Shown here: positions 18,266 through 25,351 of the stretch, piece by piece | How positions within the stretch are numbered: the stretch's first letter is position 1 | How the letters are laid out: each line of letters opens with the position of its first letter | Assembly: GCF_050871315.1 (NCBI RefSeq) | Contig: NZ_JBJLRE010000016.1 | From: Kineococcus gynurae | Lineage (GTDB): Bacteria; Actinomycetota; Actinomycetes; Actinomycetales; Kineococcaceae | DNA: 64,000 nucleotides | Reading direction: 5' to 3' (one strand) | Notes under the pieces: generated by a model | Told to the model about the DNA's origin: nothing | Seen by the model: only the letters and a program-made list of their open reading frames with translations | The model's database searches: none | Translations under genes and position numbers: made by a program

Positions 18266-19950
18266 CCCAGGAACCCGACGAGGTCCTCGACCGGTTCGCC
18301 CGGATGGCCACGCGGGCGCTGCAGGTCCCCGTGTCCCTGGTGACCGTCGTCGAGGAGACCCGCCAACGGTTCCCCGGTGCCGTCGGTCTGCCCGAGCACG
18401 CCCAGACCGCCCGGGAATCGCCGCTGTCGCAGTCGATCTGCCAGTACGTGCAGGGGTCCGGGCGGCCGTTCGTGACCTCCGACATCCGCACCGACGAGCG
18501 CGTGCTCGGGACCCGGGCGGGAGAACTCGGGGTCGTCGCCTACGCGGGTGTCCCGCTGCGGGCGACCCTCGCGGGTGAGGACCACGCCGCCGTCGTCGGC
18601 GTGCTCTGCGCCATCGACGACAAACCCCGGGAGTGGACGCCGGAACACCTCGCGCTGCTGGAGGACCTGGCCGCGGCGTGCTCGACGGAACTGCAGCTGC
18701 GCGAGGCCGAGGTCGAGGCCCGGACCGCGGAACGCAACGCGCGCCTCCTGCTCCTGCTGACCCAGGCGCTCGCCGAGGCGAACACCCTCACGTCCGTCGC
18801 CGCGGCCGTGCGCGCCGTCGCCCGCCGCGAGATCCACGCGAACTGGGTCGGGCTCATGACCCTCGACGCGGGCCGGCACCTCCTGGAACTCGTGGACGGT
18901 CGCGATCTCGGGATCCCGGAGCACCAGCGCTCCCTGCCCGTCGACGGCCCGAGCACCAGCCGCTCCCCCCTGCACCAGGCCCTGCGCAGCCGTCAGGTGC
19001 TCGTCTACCCGACCGCCGAGCACGTCCGGGCCGCGTTCCCGGTCGGCACGGTGGCCGACGTGCTGCGCCAGATGTCCTCGGTCGTGGTGGTCCCCCTGAT
19101 GAACGGGCGCGAGGCGCTCGGGATCGCGGTGGCGACGTGGGACGAGGAGCTGGACCTCGGCGCCGACGTCACGCTGCTGGAGGGGATCGGGCGCATCATC
19201 GCGCAGTCGCTGGTCCGGGCCGGGCTGCAGGCGGCCCGACGCTCCGCCGCCCAGGTGCTGCAGCAGTCGCTGCTGACGCGCCTGCCCGAGGTGCCCTGGC
19301 TCGACCTCTACGCGCGCTACGTCACCGCGGGCGGCGAGGCGATCGGCGGCGACTGGTACGACGCGCTGCTCGACACCGACGACTCGGTGAGCGTCGCGAT
19401 CGGCGACGTGACCGGTCACGACGTACGCGCCGCCGCCACGATGGGGCAGCTGCGCGGCACCCTGCGCGCCTTCGCCGCCGACCGTTCCGACGACCCGGCC
19501 GGACTCGTCCAGCGGCTCGACCGGACCCTGCCCACCCTGCAGATCTCGGGGATGGCGACGCTGGTGGCCGGTCGCTTCGAGAAGCGGGCGCCGGGCGCGG
19601 TGACGTTCTGCTGGACCAACGCGGGCCACCCGCCGCCGGTCGTGCTGCACCGCGACCAGACGGTCGATTTCCTCGGGACCCGACCGGAGCTGCTGGTCGG
19701 GGTGCTGCCGGACGTCGACCGCACCACCCACCACGTCGACCTCGCCCCCGGCGACACCCTGCTGCTGTTCACCGACGGCCTGGTCGAGCACCGGGGCCGG
19801 TCGCTGGCGACCGGGTTGCAGCACCTGCAGCAGGCCCTGTCCCGGCATTCGGAGGTGCCGCTGCCGGACCTGCTGGAACAGGTCATCCTCGACCTGGTCG
19901 GCGGGCACCCCGACGACGACTGCGCCCTCCTGGCGATCCGCCTGCGCTGA
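18232..19950 (+). CDS. GAF-domain PP2C/SpoIIE-type serine phosphatase
   Basis: 572 residues from ATG 18232, which lies inside the upstream kinase-like gene. A first GAF domain (about residues 15-160, with SQSICQYVQGSGRPFVTSDIR) and a second GAF-like region (about 185-335) are followed by a SpoIIE/PPM phosphatase domain with GEAIGGDWYDALL, VAIGDVTGHDVRAAATM, WTNAGHPPP, LLLFTDGLVE and HPDDDCALLAIR. The metal-binding aspartates (GDWYD, GDVTGHD, TDGL, DDD) are present, so it is probably active. Such proteins usually dephosphorylate anti-anti-sigma factors in partner-switching; no such partner is next to it. Confidence 0.88.
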   Translation: MSALDLADRPLTQEPDEVLDRFARMATRALQVPVSLVTVVEETRQRFPGAVGLPEHAQTARESPLSQSICQYVQGSGRPFVTSDIRTDERVLGTRAGELGVVAYAGVPLRATLAGEDHAAVVGVLCAIDDKPREWTPEHLALLEDLAAACSTELQLREAEVEARTAERNARLLLLLTQALAEANTLTSVAAAVRAVARREIHANWVGLMTLDAGRHLLELVDGRDLGIPEHQRSLPVDGPSTSRSPLHQALRSRQVLVYPTAEHVRAAFPVGTVADVLRQMSSVVVVPLMNGREALGIAVATWDEELDLGADVTLLEGIGRIIAQSLVRAGLQAARRSAAQVLQQSLLTRLPEVPWLDLYARYVTAGGEAIGGDWYDALLDTDDSVSVAIGDVTGHDVRAAATMGQLRGTLRAFAADRSDDPAGLVQRLDRTLPTLQISGMATLVAGRFEKRAPGAVTFCWTNAGHPPPVVLHRDQTVDFLGTRPELLVGVLPDVDRTTHHVDLAPGDTLLLFTDGLVEHRGRSLATGLQHLQQALSRHSEVPLPDLLEQVILDLVGGHPDDDCALLAIRLR

Positions 19951-20355
19951 TCAGAGGGTGGGCTCGACCCCGTCGGGGACGTCGCCGGCCTCCGGCGCGC
20001 GCATGAGGACCAGGACGGGCAGCGTCGCCAGCCGCTGCCACCCGAGCCCCACCCCGACGACCAGGACGCCGAACGCGAGGACGGCCAGGGGCCGGAGGTC
20101 GCCGACGACGGCCAGCGTGAGCAGCACGAACGCCAGCACCGGCAGCAACCAGACCGGCATCCGGTTCCACCACCGCGGTTGCAGGACGGCCGCCGCGTAC
20201 CACCAGGCCACGGCCATCACCCGCTCGTCGGGGTGGCGCCGCCCCTGCCGGGCCAGCGCGAGCACCTCGCGCCGGTCCTCGGCGGGCAGGGCCTGGTAGG
20301 CCCGGATCGCCCGGTGCCGACGGGTGGGGCTCAGCTCGGGACCGACGACGGCCAC
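19951..20355 (-). CDS. Small membrane protein, unknown
   Basis: 134 residues from GTG 20355 with AGGAGGAG about 7 nt upstream. An N-terminal charged helical part (residues 1-52, RRHRAIRAYQALPAEDRREV) is followed by two hydrophobic helices (about 67-85 and 90-106) and a short tail. No family was recognised. It is convergent with the phosphatase gene with no gap between the stops and lies just beyond the 3' end of tRNA-Ser. Confidence 0.65.
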   Translation of the reverse strand: MAVVGPELSPTRRHRAIRAYQALPAEDRREVLALARQGRRHPDERVMAVAWWYAAAVLQPRWWNRMPVWLLPVLAFVLLTLAVVGDLRPLAVLAFGVLVVGVGLGWQRLATLPVLVLMRAPEAGDVPDGVEPTL

Positions 20356-20404
20356 GCGTTCTCCTCCTGGGTGCTGCGGGGACGGTGCTGGAACGGTTCG
20401 GGGG

Positions 20405-20497
20405 CGGAGGGCATGGGATTCGAACCCATGAGGAAGGGGTGGTTACCTCCCTAGCGGTTTTCAAGACCGCCGCCTTCAACCACTCGGCCAGCCCTCC
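20405..20497 (-). tRNA. tRNA-Ser (anticodon TGA)
   Basis: The minus strand folds as a class II tRNA: 5' acceptor strand GGAGGGC at 20497-20491 pairs with GCCCTCC at 20412-20406, discriminator G at 20405. D arm, anticodon stem GCGGT/ACCGC with loop CTTGAAA (anticodon TGA), a long variable arm as expected for serine, and a T arm with GGTTCGAATCC are visible. CCA is not encoded. Length 93 nt. Its 5' half is partly duplicated at 26241-26285, marking it as the likely integration site of the island. Confidence 0.95.
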
Positions 20498-20735
20498 AGA
20501 TGCACCAATGCCGGTCTGACCTGCACTGATGTCCTTTGTCCTGCTGCCCGTGTTGACCTATGCAGACCGCTACGGACCCGTCCGTGCCACTGCTTATTGC
20601 ACGACAGTTGCGCGAACACCGCCATGTTACGGGTCCCCTTCCCGGCTGCGGCTGTCGCGCCCCAGGATCTGTTTCGCCAGTTGTGCTCAATCCCAGAAAC
20701 CGTGGCCTGGGCAGCCGCACGAGCCCCGCGGAGCC
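20498..20735. other. Non-coding stretch upstream of tRNA-Ser
   Basis: No convincing gene or repeat was found here. Apparent frames overlap the tRNA or have atypical codon use. It should hold the tRNA-Ser promoter, reading leftward; no clear -35/-10 pair could be picked with confidence. Confidence 0.4.
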
Positions 20736-20822
20736 ATGCGTTACCTGTTCGCCGTCGTCATCGCCTTGGCCATCTTCGCCCTGCTGTACCTCGGGATCTG
20801 GCTGCGCGGACCCGTGTCGTGA
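20736..20822 (+). CDS. Possible 28-residue single-helix membrane peptide
   Basis: ATG 20736 to TGA 20822 encodes 28 residues: a basic start (MRYLF), one uninterrupted hydrophobic stretch of about 19 residues and a short tail ending RGPVS. GCGGAG lies about 4 nt upstream. The regular amphipathic-free helix and positive-inside start make it a plausible small membrane protein, but an ORF this short can arise by chance. It lies in the left part of the island. Confidence 0.35.
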   Translation: MRYLFAVVIALAIFALLYLGIWLRGPVS

Positions 20823-20861
20823 CGACGGCCCCTCCTGCTGAAGAGGGTCGTGCGTGGTGGA

Positions 20862-21266
20862 TCAGGCCGCCAGGGCGGTGCAGAGTGTCTCGGTGAGGCG
20901 GTCCATGAACGGGGTCTCGTGGTCGAGTACATCACCGCAGGTGGGCTGCGCCTCGTGTCTGAAGTGGAGGCAGTAAGCCGTGCTGGCGGCCGCGACGCCG
21001 AAGCGCACGCCGTCAACCGGGCGCCAGGTCACGAAGACCGCGCGGGACGCTTAGGCCACCAAGGCCAGGCGTAGCTCCTCGTCGGTGGGCTCGTGGTCCC
21101 ACTCCGCACCGGGGTGTGACTGGCCCACTCGGCAGCCAGGTCGTCGGGCGTGCTGGCCATCACCGAGAGCGCGTAGGCGGCAGGGCGCTGGGAGTCGAGC
21201 TCGAGGTGCAGCTTCAGCGCGTGGCCAAAAGTCTCGGACTTAGGCGTTCAGGTCGTCGTCTTCCAT
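20862..21266 (-). pseudogene. Decayed gene of unknown function (two frameshifts, one stop)
   Basis: A good ribosome binding site (GGAGGA) precedes ATG 21266, but the frame stops after 8 codons. Protein-like sequence resumes in another frame (ETFGHALKLHLELDSQRPAA...STPDDLAAEWASHTP), then after a second shift continues as EWDHEPTDEELRLALVA, hits TAA near 21052, and carries on in the same frame as FVTWRPVDGVRFGVAAAS...DRLTETLCTALAA to TGA 20862. Single-base indels near 21238 and near 21104 plus one stop change would restore about 130 codons. The stretches keep coherent amino-acid composition, so this is a degraded gene rather than noise. Function not recognised. Confidence 0.6.
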
Positions 21267-21349
21267 GGGATCCTCCGAGAGCTCGGCGGTGGGTGCAGTT
21301 CACCTCCATCATCGGCGCGCCAGGCGCAGCCCTAAAAGATCATGGGGTC

Positions 21350-21610
21350 GTGGCCTTGATCGCTCAATGCACTGCGCGCCTCAAAGGTGACCAGCTTGTG
21401 CTCACGATGGCCGACGGCGCCGACAACTCGCGCGTCAACGTCGACGAGGCCCTGGAGTACGTGGAGGGCATGGACCGGCTGTCGAAGGCAGCGAGCCGGT
21501 GCGCCTCCTCTGGTCGCTGGACGAGCTCGACGAGGTCTTAGCGCGTCACGACTGGTCAAGGCTTCACGACGTGGGGCTACCCGCCGGAGGCTACGGTCGA
21601 GCGCTCGTAG
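21350..21610 (+). pseudogene. Probable decayed gene, two frameshifts
   Basis: Protein-like sequence runs from about GTG 21350 (VALIAQCTARLKGDQLVLTM...NVDEALEYVEGMDRLSKA), shifts frame near 21488 to SEPVRLLWSLDELDEVLARHDWS, and returns to the first frame near 21560 as TTWGYPPEATVERS, ending at TAG 21608. The segments have similar composition and join without gaps, suggesting one gene of roughly 85 codons with two compensating indels. Its true start is unclear and may lie upstream. The family was not recognised. It overlaps the 3' end of the convergent HTH gene by 20 bp. Confidence 0.45.
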
Positions 21611-21836
21611 AACCGGACCGTTGGGTGCGGGGGCCTCCACCGCGGGGACGGAACTCGACGCCAGCGTCCACCAGCAGCCGGCGCGTCCGGCCGATGCTGA
21701 AGCTGTAGCGGGTCGCGAGCTCACGGATGCTCGCCCCTGCCTGGTAGTCGGCGAGTAGCGCTGCCCCAGCGACCTCCTTGTCGACCGGGTCCATGCGCCG
21801 CCGTGGAGGAGCTTGCGGCATCGACGTCTCGGGCAT
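21591..21836 (-). CDS. Small helix-turn-helix protein
   Basis: 81 residues from ATG 21836. The core LLADYQAGASIRELATRYSF / SIGRTRRLLVDAGVEFRPRG is a homeodomain-like helix-turn-helix of a type common in actinobacteria, where a short Arg/Gly segment follows the second helix. It probably binds DNA. It lies 37 nt downstream of the methyltransferase gene on the same strand, so it could be the third gene of the restriction-modification operon. Its distal position differs from classic C (controller) proteins, which precede the endonuclease gene. Confidence 0.7.
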   Translation of the reverse strand: MPETSMPQAPPRRRMDPVDKEVAGAALLADYQAGASIRELATRYSFSIGRTRRLLVDAGVEFRPRGGGPRTQRSGSTSARP

Positions 21837-21873
21837 GGGTGGATCTTGCCCGTGACGCCGAGTGATCGCCAGC

Positions 21874-22590
21874 TCAGGCCTGCACCGGAGCAGCCCCTGC
21901 GTACCCCTTGTGGACACGTCCCCGCGGGACGACGTCTTCCGCCGACTCTGCACCCCAGGTGGTCCAACCCGGCTGCGGGTAGCGCGCGAAGAGCTCGAGG
22001 CGCGGACCGGGCGAGCAGCTCTCAATGAGCTCGTACTGCTCGTCAGGCTTCCGCGAGTGCTCACGCTTCTGCGTCTCGATCATGTTGACCTGACTGCGAC
22101 CCGGTGCCAGCGTCCGCATCGAGCCGCGCACCCCGAAGAGGATGGGCTCGAAGACGTTGCGGAAGTAGAACCCCACGCCCCTCCCGTCAGGCCCGCCGTC
22201 CTTGCGGCGCTTCGCCCAGACGAGCTGCGTGACATAGCGGAAGCCCCAGGACTCCATGACGCGCAGCCCGTCGGGCAGGAGGCTCGACGGGCACCACAGG
22301 TACAGGTGCGCGTTGTCCGCCGCGACATCCGCTACCGGCAGGTTGCAGATGTCATCAAGCGTCATGGTGTCGTAGCGGTCCAGACGGCGGTGCTCCGGTG
22401 CGACCTTGCCGGTGCGGTTCGAGAAGCGCCACGGCGGGTCCGCCAGAATGGTCTGGAACCCGGTGCCGACGCTGGTGAGCGGCAGCCCCTCCCACTGATT
22501 GACGTCCGCACGGAGCGGCTCAGCGCGCCTCTTGCGGGTCTTGACGGTCGCAGTCAGGTCGATCACGTCAGGCTCAGCCTGGAGCGTCAC
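21874..22590 (-). CDS. MT-A70 family adenine-N6 DNA methyltransferase
   Basis: 238 residues from GTG 22590 with GGAGGA about 6 nt upstream. The catalytic motif DPPW is at residues 51-54, with downstream AHLYLWCPSSLLPDGLRVMESWGFRYV and LFARYPQPGWTTWGAE, typical of the MT-A70 clan. It transfers a methyl group from SAM to adenine N6 in DNA. It lies 78 nt downstream of a BglII-like endonuclease gene on the same strand, so it is best read as the protective partner of that enzyme. Phage-type orphan MT-A70 enzymes look similar, but the neighbour argues against that. Confidence 0.85.
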   Translation of the reverse strand: MTLQAEPDVIDLTATVKTRKRRAEPLRADVNQWEGLPLTSVGTGFQTILADPPWRFSNRTGKVAPEHRRLDRYDTMTLDDICNLPVADVAADNAHLYLWCPSSLLPDGLRVMESWGFRYVTQLVWAKRRKDGGPDGRGVGFYFRNVFEPILFGVRGSMRTLAPGRSQVNMIETQKREHSRKPDEQYELIESCSPGPRLELFARYPQPGWTTWGAESAEDVVPRGRVHKGYAGAAPVQA

Positions 22591-22668
22591 AGCGGGTCCT
22601 CCGGGGGTCGTACGGTGCCCCGAACTCTCGCACAGACGTACGACGGGACCAAGTAGGCGCGCACCCGA

Positions 22669-23589
22669 TCAGTCGGTGACCTTCGCTTCCTTGACGGGCG
22701 GCATCAGGTCCTCGGCTTCCGCGATCATGACCTTGTAGACGACCTCGGCGTCGCCCCTCCAGGCCGTGTACTCGTCGCGCCAGTTCTCTCTGAAGGTCTT
22801 GGCTCCCTCGAGCTTAGCGAAGACCTGCCACGCCAGATCGACGCCTTCGATGCGCTCCGGCTCGATCCCCACCAGGAGCAGGGGGCACTCACCCCCGCCT
22901 CCGAGGTTGACCTTGGGGATCAGCTTGGACCAGTGCGTGGTGCTCTGCCCGTACTTGTAGCCGCCGTCTTTGCTGCGGATCGTCGACCCGATCAGCTCCT
23001 GCAGCTTCGGCCCGCGCGTCACGATCACGCCGATAGCGATGGCGCCCTCGTGGTGGAGCGCCTGGAAGTTGATCAGGTCGCGGTCGTAGAACGGGTCCTT
23101 GTTGTTCCACTCCATCTCGACGGCGATGCCGGGGATGGGCTCCTCCAGGGTGCCCTTGCCGAACATGTCGATCTCGTGGCCTCGGGTCCGGGCACGCACC
23201 ATCTCGGTGCCGTCGAGGCTGACCACCTTGTCGATGGTCACGTTCTGCTTGCCCCAGACCTTCTCGCCGTCGGGGCTCTTCATGTCGGCCAGGGAGTCGT
23301 CGAAGCGTTTGACGAAGACAGTGCGACCACCGCCCCCAGCGCGCAGCTCGTCGAGAGTGGGGGTGAAGTCAGTGAGTGCCTTGATCAGATCCTCGAAGCG
23401 GTCGGGGAACGACTGCTTCAAGATCACATCGGCGTACCGCGTAGCGCCGTAGATGTACCCCTCCGGCCAGCCTTCGGTGCCGACAGGGCGCACGGCGCCG
23501 GCCAGGTCGAGCACGCCGGCGTTCTCGGTCTCGTCGACGTCGAGCTGCTCCTCGGCGACCTGATCGCCGGACGGCTGCTGATCACTCAC
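22669..23589 (-). CDS. BglII/BstYI-like type II restriction endonuclease
   Basis: 306 residues from GTG 23589 (weak ribosome binding site). The central region GIAVEMEWNNKDPFYDRDLI followed by NFQALHHEGAIAIGVIVTRG fits the catalytic core of the BglII/BstYI family, in which acidic residues of an E-x-W-N-x-K-D type segment bind Mg2+. An acidic N-terminal leader of about 35 residues precedes it. It would cleave unmethylated DNA at a palindromic site; family members cut AGATCT or RGATCY, but the specificity here cannot be read from sequence. It is the first gene of a likely operon with the methyltransferase and the HTH protein. Confidence 0.8.
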   Translation of the reverse strand: MSDQQPSGDQVAEEQLDVDETENAGVLDLAGAVRPVGTEGWPEGYIYGATRYADVILKQSFPDRFEDLIKALTDFTPTLDELRAGGGGRTVFVKRFDDSLADMKSPDGEKVWGKQNVTIDKVVSLDGTEMVRARTRGHEIDMFGKGTLEEPIPGIAVEMEWNNKDPFYDRDLINFQALHHEGAIAIGVIVTRGPKLQELIGSTIRSKDGGYKYGQSTTHWSKLIPKVNLGGGGECPLLLVGIEPERIEGVDLAWQVFAKLEGAKTFRENWRDEYTAWRGDAEVVYKVMIAEAEDLMPPVKEAKVTD

Positions 23590-23710
23590 ATGGCCGAGTC
23601 TGCCACTGCGTGACGAGATCCCGTAACAGCGCGCATCGAGGACTGCCCCTTCCGTCACCGGGTGCCGCGAACGGCCACGCTGAGCGACCGAAGCATGCCA
23701 AGATCAGTCG

Positions 23711-23762
23711 TTGGAGGTTCTAGAGTTCATCGTCGTCATCTTAGGCGTCATCGTGTCCTGGC
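23711..23762 (+). pseudogene. Possible 5' fragment of a small membrane-protein gene cut by the IS element
   Basis: TTG 23711 opens a short frame with a strongly hydrophobic stretch (FIVVILGVIVSW) that runs into the left end of the IS3-family element. On the other side of the element a short ORF (25066-25185) encodes a basic cytoplasmic-looking segment. Together they would make a typical one-helix membrane protein of about 55-60 residues. No target-site duplication was found to prove the join, so this is tentative. Confidence 0.35.
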
Positions 23763-23788
23763 GGGTCTGCCCCCGGTTCGGTTGACTC
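23763..23788 (+). repeat. IS3-family left terminal inverted repeat
   Basis: Starts GGGTCTGCCCCCGGT and ends GTTGACTC; matches the reverse complement of 25032-25057 except for three central bases. It lies 35 bp upstream of orfA and probably also contains the transposase promoter. Confidence 0.8.
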
Positions 23789-23822
23789 CTGACCTGTGAG
23801 GATCATGGTCCTCACTTGAAGG

Positions 23823-24137
23823 ATGAGCACCGTGCCAACGCCGTTCCCCGAGGAGTTCCGCCGCGACGTGATCGCCGTCGCCCGCCAAGGCGGCCGTTCC
23901 CGCGCAGACATCGCCCGCAGCTTCGGCATCTCCGAGTCCTGCCTGGGTCGCTGGCTGAAGATCGCCGACCGCGACGACAGCAAGACCATCTCGCAGGGCA
24001 CCGACGCCTCGGAAGCGGGTTCAGACCTGGAAGTGGAGAACCGGGAGCTGCGCAAGCGGGCCAAGCAACTGGAGCAAGAAAACGAGTTCCTGCGCCGAGC
24101 GACGGCCTACTTCGCCCGCGACGTCCTCCCAAAATGA
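23823..24137 (+). CDS. IS3-family transposase OrfA
   Basis: 104 residues from ATG 23823. It carries the IS3/IS911 helix-turn-helix (FRRDVIAVARQGGRSRADIARSFGIS) at about residues 8-45 and a leucine-zipper-like coiled coil (LEVENRELRKRAKQLEQENEFLRRA) at about 68-95. It binds the IS ends and oligomerises. It ends PK then TGA, overlapping the orfB ATG as ATGA within AAAATGA, where ribosomal frameshifting could make the OrfAB fusion. Confidence 0.92.
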   Translation: MSTVPTPFPEEFRRDVIAVARQGGRSRADIARSFGISESCLGRWLKIADRDDSKTISQGTDASEAGSDLEVENRELRKRAKQLEQENEFLRRATAYFARDVLPK

Positions 24138-24997
24138 TCTACCCGCTGGTTCGTGACCTTGCCGACGACACGACCTTCCCGGTCCCCGTCGCGGTGACCT
24201 GCCGGGTGCTGGGCTTCTCCAGGCAGGCCCACTACAGGTGGCGCGCCAACCCCGTCACCGACTGCGACTGGGACGACGCGCACCTCATCAACGCCGCCAT
24301 CACGATCCACCACGACGACCCCGAGTTCGGCTACCGCTTCATCGCCTACGAACTCGCAGACAAGGGTCTCACCGCAGGTCGCAACCGCATCAACCGCCTG
24401 TGCAGCCTGCGGAAGCTTTGTTCGGTCCACTCCCGCAGGCGTGGCACCGGCTGCCGTCCTGGTCCCCCAGCGCACGACGACCTCGTCCAGCGCAAGTTCA
24501 CCGCCAAGAAGCCGAACCAGCCGTGGCTGACCGACATCTCCGAGCACCCCACTGCCGAAGGCAAGCTGTACCTGTGCGCGGCGAAAGACGCCTGCTCCAA
24601 CCGCATCGTCGGGTACTCCAACGACGCGCGGATGACTGCCGCTCTGGCGGTCAAAGCCCTGCAGAACGCATTGACGGTGCGTGGCGGCACCGAGGCTCCG
24701 GAGGTGATCGGACATTCCGATCGGGGCGGTCAATTCCATTCTCACGCGTACGTTCGCGCCTTGTCGGCAGCGCGGGTACGAAGATCGATGGGCCGCGTCG
24801 GGACCTGCGCGGACAACGCCGCGATGGAGTCCTTCTTCAGCCTGCTGCAGAAGAACGTGCTGAACCGCCGGCGCTGGTCGAGCCGAGAGGAGCTCCGGCT
24901 GGCGATCGTGAGCTGGATCGAGCGGACCCACCACCGTCGCCGCCGTCAGCAGGCTCTTGGTCGACTGACTCCCATCGAGTTTGAGACACAGCTTTAG
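24134..24997 (+). CDS. IS3-family transposase OrfB (DDE integrase)
   Basis: 287 residues from ATG 24134. It begins with the usual MIYPLVRDLA, followed by the HTH_21-type region and an rve integrase core. The DDE triad is visible: Asp in PNQPWLTDISEHPT, Asp in VIGHSDRGGQF, and Glu in ADNAAMESFFSLLQKNVL; the C terminus RRQQALGRLTPIEFE is also typical. It catalyses cleavage and strand transfer of the IS ends. No frameshift or stop is seen, so the enzyme appears complete. Confidence 0.93.
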   Translation: MIYPLVRDLADDTTFPVPVAVTCRVLGFSRQAHYRWRANPVTDCDWDDAHLINAAITIHHDDPEFGYRFIAYELADKGLTAGRNRINRLCSLRKLCSVHSRRRGTGCRPGPPAHDDLVQRKFTAKKPNQPWLTDISEHPTAEGKLYLCAAKDACSNRIVGYSNDARMTAALAVKALQNALTVRGGTEAPEVIGHSDRGGQFHSHAYVRALSAARVRRSMGRVGTCADNAAMESFFSLLQKNVLNRRRWSSREELRLAIVSWIERTHHRRRRQQALGRLTPIEFETQL

Positions 24998-25031
24998 ACC
25001 GCTCGCGCGGCCTGAACGCCCCTACCGACGA

Positions 25032-25057
25032 GAGTCAACGAGACCGGGGGCAGACCC
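25032..25057 (-). repeat. IS3-family right terminal inverted repeat
   Basis: Reverse complement starts GGGTCTGCCCCCGGT and ends GTTGACTC, matching the left repeat at 23 of 26 positions. It begins 34 bp after the orfB stop. Confidence 0.8.
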
Positions 25058-25065
25058 TCGGGGCT

Positions 25066-25185
25066 GTGACGCAGAAGGAGATCGACAAGTTCGCCCAACG
25101 CCGTAAGCGGGACTGGGCGGCTCTCCCGAAGACCGCACGGGAGACCGCGCTGGTTCTGGCCCGCGACGGCTGGGTACTCACCTGA
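25066..25185 (+). CDS. Short ORF (39 codons) next to the IS, possibly a 3' gene remnant
   Basis: GTG 25066 to TGA 25183-25185 encodes 39 residues, highly charged and basic (EIDKFAQRRKRDWAALP then TARETALVLARDGWVLT). The reading frame also continues upstream into the IS right end. It looks like the cytoplasmic part of a small membrane protein whose 5' end is at 23711. A strong hairpin 46 bp downstream supports that a transcript ends here. Function unknown. Confidence 0.45.
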   Translation: MTQKEIDKFAQRRKRDWAALPKTARETALVLARDGWVLT

Positions 25186-25230
25186 GAGGAGTTGCTGATC
25201 TGCGCGGGCGCCGTCTGACGCTCCCCACGC

Positions 25231-25263
25231 ACGACAGGCCCCGGCAGCTGCCGGGTCTGTCGT
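25231..25263 (+). terminator. Terminator-like hairpin after the short ORF
   Basis: ACGACAG...CCCGGCAG and CTGCCGGG...CTGTCGT pair into a long stem with one mismatch and one bulge and almost no loop. T-rich sequence (CTTGCTTCGTTCT) follows. It lies between the remnant ORF and the membrane-anchored protein gene. Confidence 0.6.
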
Positions 25264-25351
25264 CTTGCTTCGTTCTCCTGACGCAGCGGGTCACCCTCGA
25301 TTACGGTCAGCGAGTCCAGAGGGCCGAACGAGCGATGACGCGAGGTACGCC

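Larger units (their letters stand above)
23763..25057 (+). mobile_element. IS3-family insertion sequence, about 1.3 kb, apparently intact
   Basis: Imperfect 26-bp terminal inverted repeats (23763-23788 and 25032-25057, 23 of 26 matching; outer part GGGTCTGCCCCCGGT) enclose two overlapping transposase frames. The size fits the family. Both frames are open and the DDE residues are present, so it may still be active. No clear 3-4 bp target duplication flanks the ends as placed here, so the exact tips may be off by a few bases. Confidence 0.85.

Noticed and set aside
20451..20720. Minus-strand ORF of 89 codons covering the 5' part of tRNA-Ser
   Set aside because: Its last residues are simply a translation of the tRNA; this is a common false ORF.
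24131..24137. Frameshift damage between the two transposase frames
   Set aside because: The -1 overlap (ATGA) is the normal IS3-family arrangement; both frames are complete with DDE residues.
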